DNA of 64,000 bases from Bin87 sp965203855 (GTDB taxonomy: Bacteria; Chloroflexota; Dehalococcoidia; Lucifugimonadales; UBA3495), in NCBI GenBank assembly GCA_965203855.1, contig CBDBDN010000005.1:930001-994000 (forward strand), read 5' to 3'. Shown in pieces: positions 37,247 through 46,544 of the stretch. The first letter of the stretch is position 1. Each line of letters starts with the position of its first letter. Below the pieces are notes generated by a model that saw nothing but the letters and a program-made list of their open reading frames with translations, had not been told where the DNA came from and did no database searches. A program made the translations under genes and the position numbers.

Positions 37247-37916
37247 CCCGGCGGTAAAAATCTGCGGCGTGCGCCGGCTGTCCGATGCGCGGGTGGCCGC
37301 TGCTGCCGGCGCCGACTATATCGGCATCGTGTTCGTACCCGGACGCCGCCGCCGTCTGGAGCCGGACGCCGCCCGCAGCATCACCGACGGCCTGCGCGTT
37401 GACGATGCCGCCGGCGCCGCTGCGCCTAAATCCGTGGGGCTGTTTGGCGACCAGCCTCTGCCCGACGCGCTGGATACTATCACCGCCGCCGGCCTGGACT
37501 GCGTCCAGCTCTGCGGGGCGGAATCCGTAGATTATTGCCGACAGGTTCAGCAATACGGCGCCGGCGTCATCAAAGTCCTGCATATTCCCGACGGCGCGTC
37601 GGATGACGAAATTGACGCCGTGAGCCGTTCTATTGATGCCTATGCCGCCGCCGGCTGTATGATTACGCTGGACAGCCAGGTTGCCGGCTTCCACGGCGGC
37701 ACCGGCCGGGCTTTTGACTGGCGCATTGCGGCCCGGCTGTCCGCGCGGCATCGTTTTATGCTGGCCGGCGGATTGACGCCGGATAATGTCGCGGATGCGG
37801 TAAAATCGGCGCAGCCTTGGGGCGTTGATGTATCCAGCGGCGTAGAGACCGCCGGCGTCCAGGATGCCGACAAAATCCGCCGGTTTATCGCCAATGCCCG
37901 CAGCATCAGCCCCTAG
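37239..37916 (+). CDS. trpF: Phosphoribosylanthranilate isomerase
   Basis: TrpF isomerises phosphoribosyl-anthranilate. About 225 residues: VKICGVRRLSDARVAAAAGADYIGIVF at the N-terminus, PKSVGLFGDQPLPDAL, VQLCGAE, LDSQVAGFHGGTGRAFDW, LAGGLTPDNV and GVDVSSGVET. The GTG at 37239, overlapping the trpC stop, was chosen because it gives the family's usual N-terminus; a TTG at 37212 is an in-frame alternative. Translational coupling with trpC is likely. Confidence 0.95.
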   Translation: MSSPAVKICGVRRLSDARVAAAAGADYIGIVFVPGRRRRLEPDAARSITDGLRVDDAAGAAAPKSVGLFGDQPLPDALDTITAAGLDCVQLCGAESVDYCRQVQQYGAGVIKVLHIPDGASDDEIDAVSRSIDAYAAAGCMITLDSQVAGFHGGTGRAFDWRIAARLSARHRFMLAGGLTPDNVADAVKSAQPWGVDVSSGVETAGVQDADKIRRFIANARSISP

Positions 37917-37979
37917 TAATCATCCCGTCTATTCCGTCTATACCGCCCATCCTGTTTATCCATTCCATAAGGAACCCGT

Positions 37980-39194
37980 ATGACCACGACTGCTGCAACC
38001 TACCCCAACTTGCCCGACGCGCGCGGTCGCTTTGGCGATTTCGGCGGCAAGTTCGTCCCCGAAACCGTGATGGCGGCGCTGACCGAGCTGGAGCTGGCCT
38101 ATCGCGCCGCACAGGATGACGCCGGCTTTGCCGAACAGCTGCATCGCTTGATGACGCATTACGCCGGGCGGCCTACCGCGCTGTACTACGCTGAAAACCT
38201 GACCCGGCGCAGCGGCGGGGCGCGCATCTACCTCAAACGCGAGGATCTGGCGCACACCGGCGCCCACAAAATCAACAATGCCCTCGGCCAGTGCCTGCTG
38301 GCGCAGCGGATGGGCAAGCATCGCATCATTGCCGAAACCGGCGCCGGACAGCACGGCGTCGCTACTGCCACCGTCTGCGCGATGCTCGGCTTGCAGTGCA
38401 TCGTCTATATGGGCGTTGAGGATACCGTGCGCCAGGCGCTGAATGTCTATCGGATGCGGCTGCTGGGCGCCGAAGTCATCCCCGTAGAATCGGGAACGCG
38501 CACTCTGAAAGACGCCATCAACGAAGCCATCCGCGACTGGGTTACCAATGTGGAAACTACCCATTACCTCATCGGCAGCGCCGTTGGCCCGCATCCTTAC
38601 CCGATGCTGGTGCGCGATTTTCAGTCGGTAATCGGCCGCGAAGCCCGGTCGCAGATACTGGACGCCGAGGGGCGGCTGCCCGATGTCGTAGCCGCGTGCG
38701 TTGGCGGCGGCAGCAACGCCATCGGCGCTTTTTACGAGTTCATCGGCGACGCAGCGGTGCGGCTGGTAGGCGTTGAAGCCGCCGGCGCCGGCGTGGACAG
38801 CGGAAGGCACGCCGCCACTCTGTCCGCCGGCCGGCCGGGCGTCCTGCACGGTTCCCTATCCTATCTGTTGCAGGACGCGCACGGGCAGGTGCAGGAAGCG
38901 CACAGCATCTCGGCGGGCTTGGACTACCCCGGCGTCGGCCCCGAACACAGCTGGCTGAAATCCACCGGGCGCGCCGAATATGTATCGGTAACGGATGCGG
39001 AAGCTCTGGAGGGGTTTCGCTTGCTGTGCAGCGCAGAGGGTATTATTCCGGCCCTGGAATCGGCCCACGCCGTCTATCAGGTAAGCAAGATGGCGGCGGC
39101 AATGCCCTCCGACGCCGTCATCCTGGCCTGCCTCAGCGGCCGCGGCGACAAGGATGTGCCCGCCATCGCCGAGCGGGAAGGCATCGGGGTTTAG
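37980..39194 (+). CDS. trpB: Tryptophan synthase beta chain
   Basis: TrpB condenses indole and serine using PLP. The 404-residue protein has GRFGDFGGKFVPETVM, KREDLAHTGAHKINNALGQ with the PLP Lys, ETGAGQHGVATATV, YMGVEDTVRQALNVYRM and CVGGGSNAIGAFYEF (phosphate-binding), then GLDYPGVGPEHSWLK. It is the standard TrpB1 type, which normally works with TrpA; no trpA follows. AAGGA precedes the ATG. Confidence 0.97.
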   Translation: MTTTAATYPNLPDARGRFGDFGGKFVPETVMAALTELELAYRAAQDDAGFAEQLHRLMTHYAGRPTALYYAENLTRRSGGARIYLKREDLAHTGAHKINNALGQCLLAQRMGKHRIIAETGAGQHGVATATVCAMLGLQCIVYMGVEDTVRQALNVYRMRLLGAEVIPVESGTRTLKDAINEAIRDWVTNVETTHYLIGSAVGPHPYPMLVRDFQSVIGREARSQILDAEGRLPDVVAACVGGGSNAIGAFYEFIGDAAVRLVGVEAAGAGVDSGRHAATLSAGRPGVLHGSLSYLLQDAHGQVQEAHSISAGLDYPGVGPEHSWLKSTGRAEYVSVTDAEALEGFRLLCSAEGIIPALESAHAVYQVSKMAAAMPSDAVILACLSGRGDKDVPAIAEREGIGV

Positions 39195-39203
39195 GGCGTA
39201 GCA

Positions 39204-39278
39204 ATGCGTACCGGACTGGCGGTTTTAATCCTGCTGCTGGCGTTGGCCGCAGTCCTGGCCCCGGCGGCGACGGCATAG
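39204..39278 (+). CDS. Micro-ORF resembling a lone signal peptide
   Basis: Nine bases after trpB a 24-codon frame encodes an Arg-x-x-Leu-start, Leu/Ala-rich peptide (LAVLILLLALAAVLAPAA) that ends just after an Ala-x-Ala-like site. It may be a small membrane peptide, a relic of a lost exported protein, or chance. No clear ribosome-binding site besides GGGCG. It occupies the position where trpA would be expected. Confidence 0.3.
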   Translation: MRTGLAVLILLLALAAVLAPAATA

Positions 39279-39379
39279 GGGCCAGCGCCGGATGCTCTCT
39301 GGTTTGCGCCGTAATGACGGCCGGTCATTATGGATTGATGCTGCGGCCGGTCATTATGGGTTGAAGTCTAAAAGGATGG

Positions 39380-40798
39380 TCAGGATGCCAGTCGCGCGGC
39401 GCGCGCCGCCTCCCGTTCCTGTTGCAGTTGCAGACGGCGCGGCAGACGCGGGTGCGGCAGGAACCAGTAGCCCACCGTAGCGCACAGATAGATAATCGCC
39501 AGCGGCACCAGCGCCCAGAAAAAGCTGTCCGTGCGGTCGTAAATCACGCCCATCCACATCGCCGTCCACATCGACGCCGCCTGGTCGGGCAGATGCTGCC
39601 AGCCGCGCAGCGTAGCGTAGGAACGCCGCCCGAAAAAGTCGCCCATTATCGCCCAGTTCAGCGGATTGGCGCTTTCGGCAAAAGCAATCAGCAGCACGAA
39701 CACCAGCAGCTGCCACAGATAGCCGCTCTGGTTCAGCAGTGAACCCATCGCCAGCGCGCCGGACACCATACACACCGCGCTCAGTTTGCGCCGGTCGGTC
39801 TTGTCGCCAATCACCCCCACCAGCGGGTAAAACAGCATATTGATGAGGGAAAACAGCCCAACGAAACCGGCGGCAATCAGCAAGTCCGTGCTGCCCCGGT
39901 CGCCAATCAGCCCGGACAGGGTAGCTGCGATGGCGTCATAAAGCGGCGTGCCGTAAGCCCCGCCGCCTTGCAGAAACCAGACCATTATCGGCCCCATCAG
40001 AAAAGAAGTGCCGGCGTGCACTACATTGCGGAATCCGGTAGCCAGCACCAGCAGCCAGTATGACGAAGTTCGCATCGCCTCTTTGGCGGTAAAGTCGTTG
40101 GCGCCGAACTGCATCCGGCGGCGTCCGCCCGCGCCCGATGCCTGCCGAGATGCCGCTGCGGCGTCCGCGTCCGGCGCGTCGCCGTCGGGCAGCAGGCCCA
40201 TATCCTCCGGCGCGCGGCGCATAAACCAGGACAGCGGGATGACTACGCCCAGGATGGCGAAGCCCAGCACGGTGCAGGCGTCGCGCCAGCCCACCGTGAA
40301 TATCAGCAGCCCCACCAGCGGGGCTGATGCGCCGCCCAGCCCGTTGCCCATACTGACCAGCGACATCGCCAGCCCGCGCCGGCGCCGGAACCAGTTGTTG
40401 ACCGCCGCCACCGACGCGTTGTTGTACCCCGACCGAAACCCTACCGACAGGAACCCAACGAATATCAGCAGGAAATACCAGTAGCTGCCGGTGTAGCCCA
40501 GCAGGATGAAGCCGAGTCCCGACATTAGCCCGCCGAAAGCCAGCATTATGCGCGGGCCGAAGCGGTCGGTGCAGTAGCCCATCAGCGGGCCCTGCACGCC
40601 GCCCATCAGCCGGCCCAGCCCCTCGGCCAGGCCCATCATCGCGCGGCTGAACCCTAGTTCCGTCTCAACCGGGATGTAAAACACGGTAAAGCCCCGGTTG
40701 AAGCTGCCGTGTTTCATCCCGTCGGCAATCAGGCTGACCAGGACAATCCACCAGCCGTAAAAGATGCGGGGTTGGCGGTGTCGCTGGGGCTGTTGCAT
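39380..40798 (-). CDS. MFS transporter
   Basis: A 472-residue major facilitator with about twelve membrane helices. N-terminal IFYGWWIVLVSLIADGM and GFTVFYIPVETELGFSRAMMGLAEGL fit the monocarboxylate/oxalate-formate-like MFS group; a charged loop sits at about residues 205-230 between halves. The MGY-CTDRFGPR-like motif A is seen after helix 2. Substrate unknown, probably a small organic acid. Alone on the minus strand. Confidence 0.88.
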   Translation of the reverse strand: MQQPQRHRQPRIFYGWWIVLVSLIADGMKHGSFNRGFTVFYIPVETELGFSRAMMGLAEGLGRLMGGVQGPLMGYCTDRFGPRIMLAFGGLMSGLGFILLGYTGSYWYFLLIFVGFLSVGFRSGYNNASVAAVNNWFRRRRGLAMSLVSMGNGLGGASAPLVGLLIFTVGWRDACTVLGFAILGVVIPLSWFMRRAPEDMGLLPDGDAPDADAAAASRQASGAGGRRRMQFGANDFTAKEAMRTSSYWLLVLATGFRNVVHAGTSFLMGPIMVWFLQGGGAYGTPLYDAIAATLSGLIGDRGSTDLLIAAGFVGLFSLINMLFYPLVGVIGDKTDRRKLSAVCMVSGALAMGSLLNQSGYLWQLLVFVLLIAFAESANPLNWAIMGDFFGRRSYATLRGWQHLPDQAASMWTAMWMGVIYDRTDSFFWALVPLAIIYLCATVGYWFLPHPRLPRRLQLQQEREAARAARLAS

Positions 40799-40968
40799 CG
40801 GTACGCTGCGTTAGAGACGGGAAAATGCCGGCCGGCGCGCCGGGAAACGCCGGCGGGATGGAACCGTCCCGCTACTCTGCTACAATACGCCGCCGGTGTC
40901 AAATCGCCGGCGCAGTTGGGCGGCTTTGGAATGTCCCGGCTAACCGCAGCCGAATAATTGCCAGGGGG

Positions 40969-41505
40969 ATGCCGGAATTGACCGATATAGCGCTTTCCGA
41001 GATAATCAACGCCATACGCAGCCGCACGGCGTTGCAGGCATGGCTTGCCGAATTTCTGGCGGCGTTTGTCGTTTTCACCATTGCGCGTTTCGCGGTTGAA
41101 GCGTTGCTGCTGCAACCGGCCGGCGCAGCAGCCGGCGCCGATGCGGCATCGTGGGCTAATTGGGTGTATGCTTACGACCAGCTACGCAGCTTTGCGGACG
41201 ACGCAGCGGTAGCCGGCTTGGTTTTCGCCATCATCCTTGAAGGAGGTCTTATGTTTTTAGCCAAAAAGCGCATCCGCCTTTCGCGGGTAGAGGGCCGCGA
41301 GGAGGGCCGCCGGGAAGCCGAGGCGGCGGCGGCGGCTGAGATTTCAGCGTCCGCTGCCCGGATTGCCGAGCTGGAGGCCATGCTCAATGAGAAGCGTAAT
41401 GACTCCCGCCGTGAATCCGAAGTTGTGGATCCGGCCAAAGTTGCCGAGCTGGAAGCCCGCGTCCGGGAACTGGAACGCCGCAGCAACGGCAACGCCGTCG
41501 CATAA
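40969..41505 (+). CDS. Membrane protein with C-terminal coiled coil
   Basis: A 178-residue protein. Two hydrophobic segments (about residues 25-45, WLAEFLAAFVVFTIARFAV, and 75-95, AAVAGLVFAIILEGGLMF) are followed by a charged helix starting RLSRVEGREEGRREAEAAAA and heptad-like repeats (IAELEAMLNEK; VAELEARVRELERR). Likely a small membrane anchor with a dimerising coil. ATG at 40969 was chosen for AGGGGG upstream. No family recognised. Confidence 0.6.
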   Translation: MPELTDIALSEIINAIRSRTALQAWLAEFLAAFVVFTIARFAVEALLLQPAGAAAGADAASWANWVYAYDQLRSFADDAAVAGLVFAIILEGGLMFLAKKRIRLSRVEGREEGRREAEAAAAAEISASAARIAELEAMLNEKRNDSRRESEVVDPAKVAELEARVRELERRSNGNAVA

Positions 41506-41674
41506 TGTCGCATAGCCCCTGCCCGGCTTCGGCGCGGACTGTGCCGTCAGCCTTGACACCGGCCAAGGTCCCGGTGTGTTATCGTTAGCGATCCCCCCAT
41601 CCTGTTGCGACGGGTGGGCAGCGAACTGCCCCTAACCGGGCGGTTACGCATTTAACCGAGAGGATCCCTACGAA

Positions 41675-41992
41675 GTGTTTGATGAAAAGCGTACCGACGT
41701 CAATATAGCGTCGCATTTGCTGCCGGACGCTTTTGACAATCAGTACGGCGCGGCTGTCGTCTTATCCAACGACTCAGATTTGACTACGCCCATCGCAATA
41801 GCGGTGAACCGGTTGGGCAAGCGGGTGATGGTAGTCAATCCCTACCGGCCGCGCCAGCAAAGCAGCGAGCTCCGCCGCGCCGCCTCGCGTACAATTCCGT
41901 CAATCAACTCCACCGTATTGCGGCACAGCCAGTTCCCCGACCGCATCACCGACGCCGCCGGCAGTTTTACCTGCCCGCGCCCTTGGCGCTGA
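41675..41992 (+). pseudogene. Truncated NYN-domain gene (3' remnant)
   Basis: The frame encodes EKRTDVNIASHLLPDAFDNQYGAAVV and LSNDSDLTTPIAIAVNRLGKRVMVVNPY, which is the second half of an NYN-domain RNase (the K-x-x-DVN-L and SNDSD acidic motifs). The first half with the initial catalytic Asp is missing; upstream bases 41506-41674 hold stops in this frame and no start signal. The C-terminal ~25 residues look random. Best read as a remnant disrupted by rearrangement. Confidence 0.65.
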
Positions 41993-42012
41993 AAGATGCC
42001 GGGGTGCCGGTC

Positions 42013-42498
42013 TCAGTGATTCTCAAAATCGTTGTACCCGCCTTGCTGCCGCATCGTACCAAGCTGCAAAGCGGCATAGACCTCAAACAAGGTCTGTTCA
42101 ACGGCGTCGTCTATTGCGACAACACGGATCCCCATCCTACGTACCCGTTCCTTTGCTGCGGAGAAAAGCGGCGCAAATTTCGGATCTTGCTCCAGTTCGT
42201 TACGGCTGTGATTCGCGCAATCAATCCCCTGCATACTGGCTTTTTCAACGGCCATCAGAAAAGCGAAACTCGCAGAATTGTGAGTTGAACTTGGGCGTCC
42301 GTGATCCAAAATACGCTGCTTCATCCGGTTTGTCCGCCCCACATAGATAGGGCGGCCATTTTCGTAGAACGCGTAAATGCCCCTCTGGGGAAAATCGCGA
42401 GAGTTTCGGTTCCGCGGCGTGTCAGACTTCAGTTTGCACAGCAGCTCCGGCATTTTGCCAACTATATCCTTCCAAGTTTGCGGTTTGCGATTCGTCAT
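42013..42498 (-). CDS. GIY-YIG nuclease-domain protein
   Basis: A 161-residue protein with a GIY-YIG nuclease core: RGIYAFYENGRPIYVGRTNRMKQRI, with the two signature tripeptides (GIY...YVG) and the catalytic Arg. The central part (RNELEQDPKFAPLFSAAKERVR, then VEQTLFEVYAALQLGT) carries the conserved Glu. ATG at 42498 with AAGAAG upstream. It sits head-to-head 20 bp from the NYN remnant, in a segment of lower G+C, pointing to an acquired restriction/repair-type nuclease. Confidence 0.78.
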   Translation of the reverse strand: MTNRKPQTWKDIVGKMPELLCKLKSDTPRNRNSRDFPQRGIYAFYENGRPIYVGRTNRMKQRILDHGRPSSTHNSASFAFLMAVEKASMQGIDCANHSRNELEQDPKFAPLFSAAKERVRRMGIRVVAIDDAVEQTLFEVYAALQLGTMRQQGGYNDFENH

Positions 42499-42586
42499 AG
42501 TTACACTTCTTGCCGATAGATAATGCGGCATCATTGTAGGGGCGAATGGTTATTCGCCCCTACGATAGTTGCGGTGTATCGTCCCC

Positions 42587-44011
42587 TTACCCAATCGGCC
42601 GGTTCGTTACCTCCGGGTCAACCTTGCGGGGCAGCCATTGCCCGCCGCCGGCCGGCGCCGTCAGCCGGCCGTCCTCTACGGCTACTGTGCCGCGCAGGAT
42701 GGTCATTGCCGGCCACCCCTCAATCTCAAAGCCTTCCCAGATGCTGTAGTCGCTGATGTGGAAATCGTCCATCGTCAGCCGCTTTTTGATGGACGGGTCA
42801 ATGAGTACGATGTCGGCGTCGCTGCCGGGGGCCAGCGCGCCCTTGCGCGGGTACAGCCCCATAATCCGCGCGCAATTGGCCGAGGTAACATCCACGAACC
42901 GTTGCAGCGACATCCCCCGCTTGGACACGCCCTCGCTGTAAGTGATGCCGACGCGCGTTTCGGCGCCGTTGTGGCCGCCGGTTACATCCCGCACCGACTT
43001 GCCGGCGATTTTCAGGCTCCAGTCCGTGCAGTATTCGTCGGTGGCCATGGTGTGCAGGCCGCCCCAGGCGATGCCTTTCCACAGCATTGCGGCGTCCTCC
43101 GGCGACTTCAGAGACGGGTATGTGTGATACTTCATCCCGTTCTCCTCTTTGTAGTTGTTGGAGTTGAAACAGGCGTAGTTGTGCAGCGTCTCGCCGTAGG
43201 CGGGAATACCCCGGCTGCGGGCTTCGCCGATGGCGTTGATGCCCTCCCGCGCGCTGACATGGACGAAATAGACCGGCGCGCCCGTCCATTCGGCCACCCG
43301 CAGCACCCGGCGGAACGACACATCCTCCGACTCGTTGCTGTGCACCAGGGGCATATTCCACCACTCGTTGCGTTCCTCTCGTTGCAGCTTTTCGTACATA
43401 TACTGCACCATGTCGTCATCCTCGGAATGCACCAGCAGCATGGCGTCGTTGCGCTGGATGACCGTCATCAGGTCGTGCAGATGGCCCATCCCGACTTTGC
43501 GCGGCTCGCCGGACAGCTCCGGCGGGCGGATGTTGGTGGTGAATATCTTGATGGACGCCCAGCCGTCTTCGATATGCTCGTGCAGCGATTCCAGGGTGCG
43601 CTGCGGGATGTCGCCCAGCAGCATCAGATGATGGGCATAGTCGGCGTAGGAATTGCCCCGCCAGGAATTGGTGCGCTCGGCGATGGCGTCGGCGATGGTG
43701 TTGCCGGGGTGATGGATGGCAAAGTCCAGCAGGGTAGTGGTGCCGCCGAACAGGGCGGCGCGGCTGACCTGCTCCGGCGGCGCGGTTCGCAGGTTGCCCG
43801 GCCCCATAATCGGGGCGTCAATGTGGGCGTGGGGTTCAATGCCGCCGGGGACGACCACCTTGCCGGCGGCGTCAATGATGCGCCCCACATCGTCGGTCAT
43901 TGTGTTGGGGGCGGTGATGGCGACAATTTTCTCGCCCTGGACGCAAACATCCCAGTCGCCCACGCCCCAAGGCGTAACAACCTGTCCGCCGCGAATAATC
44001 AAGTCCAGCAT
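42587..44011 (-). CDS. Dihydropyrimidinase / D-hydantoinase family amidohydrolase
   Basis: A 474-residue cyclic amidohydrolase. Landmarks: DLIIRGGQVVTPWGVGDWDV, VVVPGGIEPHAHIDAP (HxH metal motif), the carbamylated-Lys region WASIKIFTTN, LVHSEDDDM, VYFVHVSAREGI, ATDEYCTDW (family Asp), and PGSDADIVLIDP. The family hydrolyses hydantoins, dihydropyrimidines or allantoin; the substrate is uncertain. Leftward, monocistronic. Confidence 0.9.
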   Translation of the reverse strand: MLDLIIRGGQVVTPWGVGDWDVCVQGEKIVAITAPNTMTDDVGRIIDAAGKVVVPGGIEPHAHIDAPIMGPGNLRTAPPEQVSRAALFGGTTTLLDFAIHHPGNTIADAIAERTNSWRGNSYADYAHHLMLLGDIPQRTLESLHEHIEDGWASIKIFTTNIRPPELSGEPRKVGMGHLHDLMTVIQRNDAMLLVHSEDDDMVQYMYEKLQREERNEWWNMPLVHSNESEDVSFRRVLRVAEWTGAPVYFVHVSAREGINAIGEARSRGIPAYGETLHNYACFNSNNYKEENGMKYHTYPSLKSPEDAAMLWKGIAWGGLHTMATDEYCTDWSLKIAGKSVRDVTGGHNGAETRVGITYSEGVSKRGMSLQRFVDVTSANCARIMGLYPRKGALAPGSDADIVLIDPSIKKRLTMDDFHISDYSIWEGFEIEGWPAMTILRGTVAVEDGRLTAPAGGGQWLPRKVDPEVTNRPIG

Positions 44012-44189
44012 AGCAAATGTCCCTCCTGGTTACGGCGCCGGCGTTGGCCGGTTGGATGGGCGCAGTATAGCGCAAAACGCCGCTGCGTTACCGCCGCCAT
44101 CGGGGTATTACGTCGCCGGCCAGTACCCGCCCTAGTATCAGCATCAGATCCCCTTACCGTCCACACGCCAACGCCGCGAATCGGGTAGA

Positions 44190-44909
44190 TCACTGCGCCG
44201 TCGTATCGTCTTTGTACAGATAATCCTTCCAAAGTTCGCGCAAGCCCGGTGCGAGCTCCGGCGAAAGCGGCGGCTTGGGATCCAGCAGCCCATAGACGAA
44301 TTTGCCGAAATTCGTCAAGCAATAGTCGCCTATAGGCAAGTTGTAAGCTTCGTTTCGCAAGAGGATGATTTCCCCGTTGATGTCTGCGAAGCGCCAGCCG
44401 GTAGTCGGCTTGTCCAGAGGCTTACTTCGCCCAAAGAGAACGTGTTCAATTAGATTAGCTTCGTCGATGTAGCGAGGCACTCCTTGCCCGGACCGCACGA
44501 TCTCTCCGAGGCCGGGAACATACCAGCCGCAGTATTCCGCAAACTCGTCCAGCACCTGCTTGTCCAACCGCGCCATATCAACGAAATAGCGCAGTGGCAC
44601 CGACCCCGGCTCATTGACTTCCGACGCCAACATTTTGCCCATCGCCTTTTGCCAGTCTGCGTAGCTGCGCTTGCTGGCAAGGTCAAACCACTCCGTCATC
44701 CAGTCATCGTCCGGCGCCGTGGGATTCTTTCCGAAGTCGGGCAAGGCTAGTTCTGCGGCGTTCACGATGTTGTGCATACGCCGCTGGTCTCGCCGGTAGT
44801 CATACTCCTCCGTCAAACGCCCGCCAACTGCCCGCAGCGCATCGGGGAGCAGGCTCACTACGTTGTTGAGAGATTCGCTCAGGTCGGCTTTGACTGGAAT
44901 AACCATCAT
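44190..44909 (-). CDS. DUF2806-like protein
   Basis: A 239-residue protein. The segment WMTEWFDLASKRSYADWQKAMG then KMLASEVNEPGSVPLRYFVDM matches the DUF2806 pattern of a helical domain found in proteins of restriction or defence neighbourhoods. The C-terminal half (VPRYIDEANLIEHVLFG; YNLPIGDYCLTNFGK) contains beta-strand-like stretches. ATG at 44909 (44906 also possible) lies 8 bp after the methyltransferase stop. The partnership with the methyltransferase is an inference from adjacency. Confidence 0.6.
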   Translation of the reverse strand: MMVIPVKADLSESLNNVVSLLPDALRAVGGRLTEEYDYRRDQRRMHNIVNAAELALPDFGKNPTAPDDDWMTEWFDLASKRSYADWQKAMGKMLASEVNEPGSVPLRYFVDMARLDKQVLDEFAEYCGWYVPGLGEIVRSGQGVPRYIDEANLIEHVLFGRSKPLDKPTTGWRFADINGEIILLRNEAYNLPIGDYCLTNFGKFVYGLLDPKPPLSPELAPGLRELWKDYLYKDDTTAQ

Positions 44910-44916
44910 TCCCCCG

Positions 44917-46371
44917 CTAAATCGCCGCCAGCAGGTCTTTGACCCACTTGCCGCCCCATTCGTCGCGGACGCGCTGGCCCGTATCGATCGCACGGTCCAT
45001 TACGACTTTCGCTTTCGTTTCGGCTTGCATCCAGCCGTCTCTGCGGTTTGTCCGCCACAAGCCGGTCAGCGTCATCGTATTGGATTTCTTGCCGTTGCAT
45101 GGCTGGCACAGCAAAATCCGGTTCGTGATGTCATCCTCGCCGCGTTCCGACTTCGGCGTGCGATGGTCCAGATGCATAAACTCCGGCTCCAACTCCCGCC
45201 CGCAGCCGGCGCAGATTACCAGGCCCTGCTCGCCGCTGCGTTGGGCCTGCCGCATTGCCTGCGTCATTTGCGCCCGCGTTAGCTTCTGCCAGTCCGCGCG
45301 CTTTGCGGGACTGCGTAGCGCAAGGTTGGGCGCGGCGGTGTCGCCGGCATCAGTGCGCTCCGGCGCGGCAGTTTCGTAATGCACTTCCGGTACGCCGTCC
45401 GCCAGTAGCTGCCGGCTGTCTTGCAATCGCTGTAGTATCAGCCCGTGCGCGACTTCGGCAATGTCCATACCCACCCATTGCCGGCCCAGCCGCTCCGCCG
45501 CAACGCAGGTTGTAGCACACCCGCAAAATGGATCCAGCACCAGATCGCCTTCGTTGCTGCTGGCCTTGATGATGCGCTCGTACAGCGCCAGCGGCTTTTG
45601 CGTCGGGTAGCCGGTGCGTTCATTAGCCCGCCGCCCTACCGGGGACATACTATCCCTGTCCTCAAGCCAATAATCCTCTGGCACTTTACCCTGAGCCCGG
45701 TAAGCGCCGACGGTGTCCGGCGTAAGGCTGCCGCCGATACCGCCGCCGCCTTCCTGCTGGTGCTGTACATTTAGTTGTTTGTATTCAATCCTTACTTCAT
45801 CACGGTTGAATTTTGCCGATGGCGATTTGGCATAAAACAGGATAGTGTCGTGTTTGCGCGGAAACCAGCGCGTGGTATTGCTCGGCCCGGTATAGCACCA
45901 AATAATCTCATTCCGAAAGCTTTGCTTGCCAAATATCGCATCCAGCAGCGTTTTGAGGTACGCGGCGGCAGTGTGGTCGCAATGCAAGTAAAGGCTGCCG
46001 GTCGACTTCAACACGCGGCGCATCTCCAGCAAGCGCGGCGCCATCCAGCACAGGAACGCCCCCATGTCATCCCCGTAGAGAGTACGCGACAATTCCACAG
46101 CGGCAACCACCTTCGGCAGGTCTTTGCGCGCATCCTCCAACCACTCCTCGTGATTCTCGTTCACTGGATTGCCCTCTAGGTCGAACCCTTGGGCGTCCTT
46201 CTGCCACGTCCAGGTATCGGTGAATCCCCCGGCGTCGCTAAAGAATCCACGCTGCTTTTTGAACGGTGGGTCCGTGGCAATGAGATCTACCGTTTCGCTA
46301 TTCATCTCCCTCAGAAACTCCCGATTGTCCCCGTGAAAGAATGTCCGATTCTTAAAATTAGGCGTTCCCAT
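44917..46371 (-). CDS. DNA methyltransferase (beta class) fused to an HNH domain
   Basis: A 484-residue fusion. Residues 1-330 form an N6-adenine/N4-cytosine methyltransferase of beta order: motif IV DPPF (34-37) first, GYPTQKP (254-260), then motif I DPFCGCATT (280-288) for AdoMet binding. After a 50-residue linker, residues 387-430 form an HNH/Zn-ribbon nuclease: CAGC, HLDHRTPKSERG, NRILLCQPCNGKKSN. The ATG at 46371 has AGGGAGG at 46381-46387. Similar single-chain enzymes may be restriction-modification or orphan methyltransferases; the HNH could be a DNA reader or nicking domain. Base composition is less G+C-rich than neighbours. Confidence 0.88.
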   Translation of the reverse strand: MGTPNFKNRTFFHGDNREFLREMNSETVDLIATDPPFKKQRGFFSDAGGFTDTWTWQKDAQGFDLEGNPVNENHEEWLEDARKDLPKVVAAVELSRTLYGDDMGAFLCWMAPRLLEMRRVLKSTGSLYLHCDHTAAAYLKTLLDAIFGKQSFRNEIIWCYTGPSNTTRWFPRKHDTILFYAKSPSAKFNRDEVRIEYKQLNVQHQQEGGGGIGGSLTPDTVGAYRAQGKVPEDYWLEDRDSMSPVGRRANERTGYPTQKPLALYERIIKASSNEGDLVLDPFCGCATTCVAAERLGRQWVGMDIAEVAHGLILQRLQDSRQLLADGVPEVHYETAAPERTDAGDTAAPNLALRSPAKRADWQKLTRAQMTQAMRQAQRSGEQGLVICAGCGRELEPEFMHLDHRTPKSERGEDDITNRILLCQPCNGKKSNTMTLTGLWRTNRRDGWMQAETKAKVVMDRAIDTGQRVRDEWGGKWVKDLLAAI

Positions 46372-46544
46372 CGCAACGATCCTCCCTGATTTGCATATTT
46401 GTCCAAAAGCCAACGGCGCATAGCCTATGCTCCATAGCGGCGCCAGTCAATATGCGCCTGTCAATAGCGGACATCGGGTTGCCCCGGCACTTCCCGGCGG
46501 ATGTGCCGCCGCTGCCGGAATCCGGTCCGCCGCCAAACCGGCGG

